A stretch of DNA of 64,000 nt from Naasia aerilata (GTDB taxonomy: Bacteria; Actinomycetota; Actinomycetes; Actinomycetales; Microbacteriaceae), in assembly GCF_030296595.1 (NCBI RefSeq), contig NZ_AP027731.1, positions 1,364,001 through 1,428,000 of the forward strand, read 5' to 3'. Made by a program: the position numbers and the translations under genes. This document shows positions 63,180-64,000 of this stretch, piece after piece (position 1 is the stretch's first letter; each line of letters opens with the position of its first letter). The notes below the pieces were generated by a model, which saw only the letters and a program-made list of their open reading frames with translations, was not told the origin of the DNA and did no database searches.

Positions 63180-64000
63180 TGACCCGGACGATGCTCACCC
63201 TCGACGCGATCGCGAGGCCCGGCGGAGGCTTCGCCATGGTCGCGATGGACCAGCGCGAGAGCCTGCGGGCTATGTTCGACGCGGCCGGCGTCGGCCGACC
63301 GGCCGACGACGTGCTCGTGCAGTTCAAGATGGACGTCGCCCGGGAGCTCGGGCCGCTCGCCTCCGGCTTCCTGATCGACCGGCACTACGGGTTCGAGCGC
63401 GTGCGCGATGAGGGCATCCTGCCCGAGAGCGATGGCCTCATCCTCGCCGCAGACGCCCTGCAGCAGGAGGACGGCGGACCGGTCGAGGAGACCGAGCTGG
63501 ACGAGACGGTCGTCGGCGGCGCGACGGAGCTGGAGGGCGTCAGCGCCCTCAAGCTGCTCATCATCTGGCGCCGCGACGAGCGACGCGAGCACCGCGTCGA
63601 GCTGGCCGACCGGTTCGTCCGCCGCTCGGCGGAGCTCGGCCTGCTGTCGGTGCTCGAGCCCGTCGTCCGCGCGACCCCTGCGGAGCTCGATGCCGGCACC
63701 TGGAACATGGACGACGCCATCGTCGAAGCCGCACGCGAGCTGTCGCCCCTCGGCCCGAGCCTCTACAAGGCGCAGGTCCCCATGGCGGGAAAGGGCGACT
63801 TCGAGGATCAGCGCCGAGCGAGTGAGCGCCTCGGCACCGCGATCGGCGCCCCCTGGGTCGTCCTTTCGCAGGGCGTCGACCGGGAGCACTTCCTTCCGGC
63901 GGTCGAGGCGGCGTGCCAGGCGGGCGCGAGCGGCTTCCTCGCCGGGCGCGCGCTCTGGAGCGACGTCGTGGGCGCGCCCGACGTGCCCGCTCGGCTCCGC
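63176..64000 (+). CDS. Class I aldolase, YihT/LacD-like (partial at the window end)
   Basis: The frame is open to the window end (275 codons), so only a short C-terminal part is missing. ARPGGGFAMVAMDQRESLRAMF, DVLVQFKMDVARELGPLASG, KLLIIWRRDERREHR, LLSVLEPVVRATP, LYKAQVPMAGKGD, WVVLSQGVD and GASGFLAGRALWSDVVGAP match the sulfofructosephosphate aldolase YihT segment by segment. The Schiff-base lysine is probably in LYKAQVP. Tagatose-bisphosphate aldolase is the main alternative. ATG 63176 or 63179 (same frame) follows GGAGAAGGAG. A sulfoquinovose role is not shown, since the other sulfo genes are absent here. Confidence 0.82.
   Translation, partial: MMTRTMLTLDAIARPGGGFAMVAMDQRESLRAMFDAAGVGRPADDVLVQFKMDVARELGPLASGFLIDRHYGFERVRDEGILPESDGLILAADALQQEDGGPVEETELDETVVGGATELEGVSALKLLIIWRRDERREHRVELADRFVRRSAELGLLSVLEPVVRATPAELDAGTWNMDDAIVEAARELSPLGPSLYKAQVPMAGKGDFEDQRRASERLGTAIGAPWVVLSQGVDREHFLPAVEAACQAGASGFLAGRALWSDVVGAPDVPARLR

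Noticed and set aside
1-64000. CRISPR arrays, prophage, insertion sequences or rRNA genes
   Set aside because: No regularly spaced repeats, phage structural genes, transposase-like proteins or rRNA segments were seen on either strand.

Overview
The window is very GC-rich, with dense short-gap operons, frequent GTG/TTG starts and ATGA/GTGA start-stop overlaps. The order maoC pair-murB-aspartate aminotransferase-tRNA-Trp-secE-nusG-rplK-rplA points to a Gram-positive actinobacterium. The NusG acidic N-terminal extension and the dispersed GATTGAGGAGC...GCGTCTCGAAATCC palindromes suggest family Microbacteriaceae. The genus cannot be fixed from the sequence alone.

Layout. 1-8.8 kb: nitrilase tail, Kup potassium transporter, a GT4-type glycosyltransferase flanked by two tiny cysteine-containing ORFs, then a DesK/LuxR-type two-component system with an ABC-2 exporter. 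8.8-15 kb: housekeeping block (two hydratase-fold proteins, murB, aspartate aminotransferase, tRNA-Trp, secE, nusG, rplK, rplA). 15-20.9 kb: acetyltransferase, quinone oxidoreductase-like enzyme, OmpR-type two-component system, PfkB kinase, DUF1275 membrane protein. 20.9-50.2 kb: a large nitrogen-scavenging and purine-catabolism island. 50.2-51.5 kb: rplJ-rplL with an attenuator-like leader. 51.6-55.2 kb: sugar ABC importer. 55.4-58.9 kb: heterodimeric ABC exporter. 58.9-64 kb: sugar-acid/tetronate-type catabolic genes around a DeoR regulator, ending in a truncated aldolase.

The nitrogen island carries a nearly complete route. Xanthine dehydrogenase (FeS-Mo fusion plus FAD subunit, with XdhC and a MocA-like maturation protein) and guanine/8-oxoguanine-type deaminases feed uricase, HIU hydrolase, OHCU decarboxylase, allantoinase, allantoate amidohydrolase and ureidoglycine-glyoxylate aminotransferase. 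The aminotransferase should yield oxalurate. The two coupled amidases upstream of it, one a fusion resembling HpxZ(AtzH)+HpxY, are candidates for an oxalurate-to-oxalate branch. Three divergent promoters in the island carry GTTTC-n6-GTAAC or related arrays that match the actinobacterial GlnR box layout, which fits nitrogen control.

A strong caution: about 26 single-base deletions, mostly in G/C runs, break at least 21 otherwise well conserved genes, including essential murB. I read these as consensus errors of the assembly, not real pseudogenes, and annotate each such gene as one CDS spanning its fragments.
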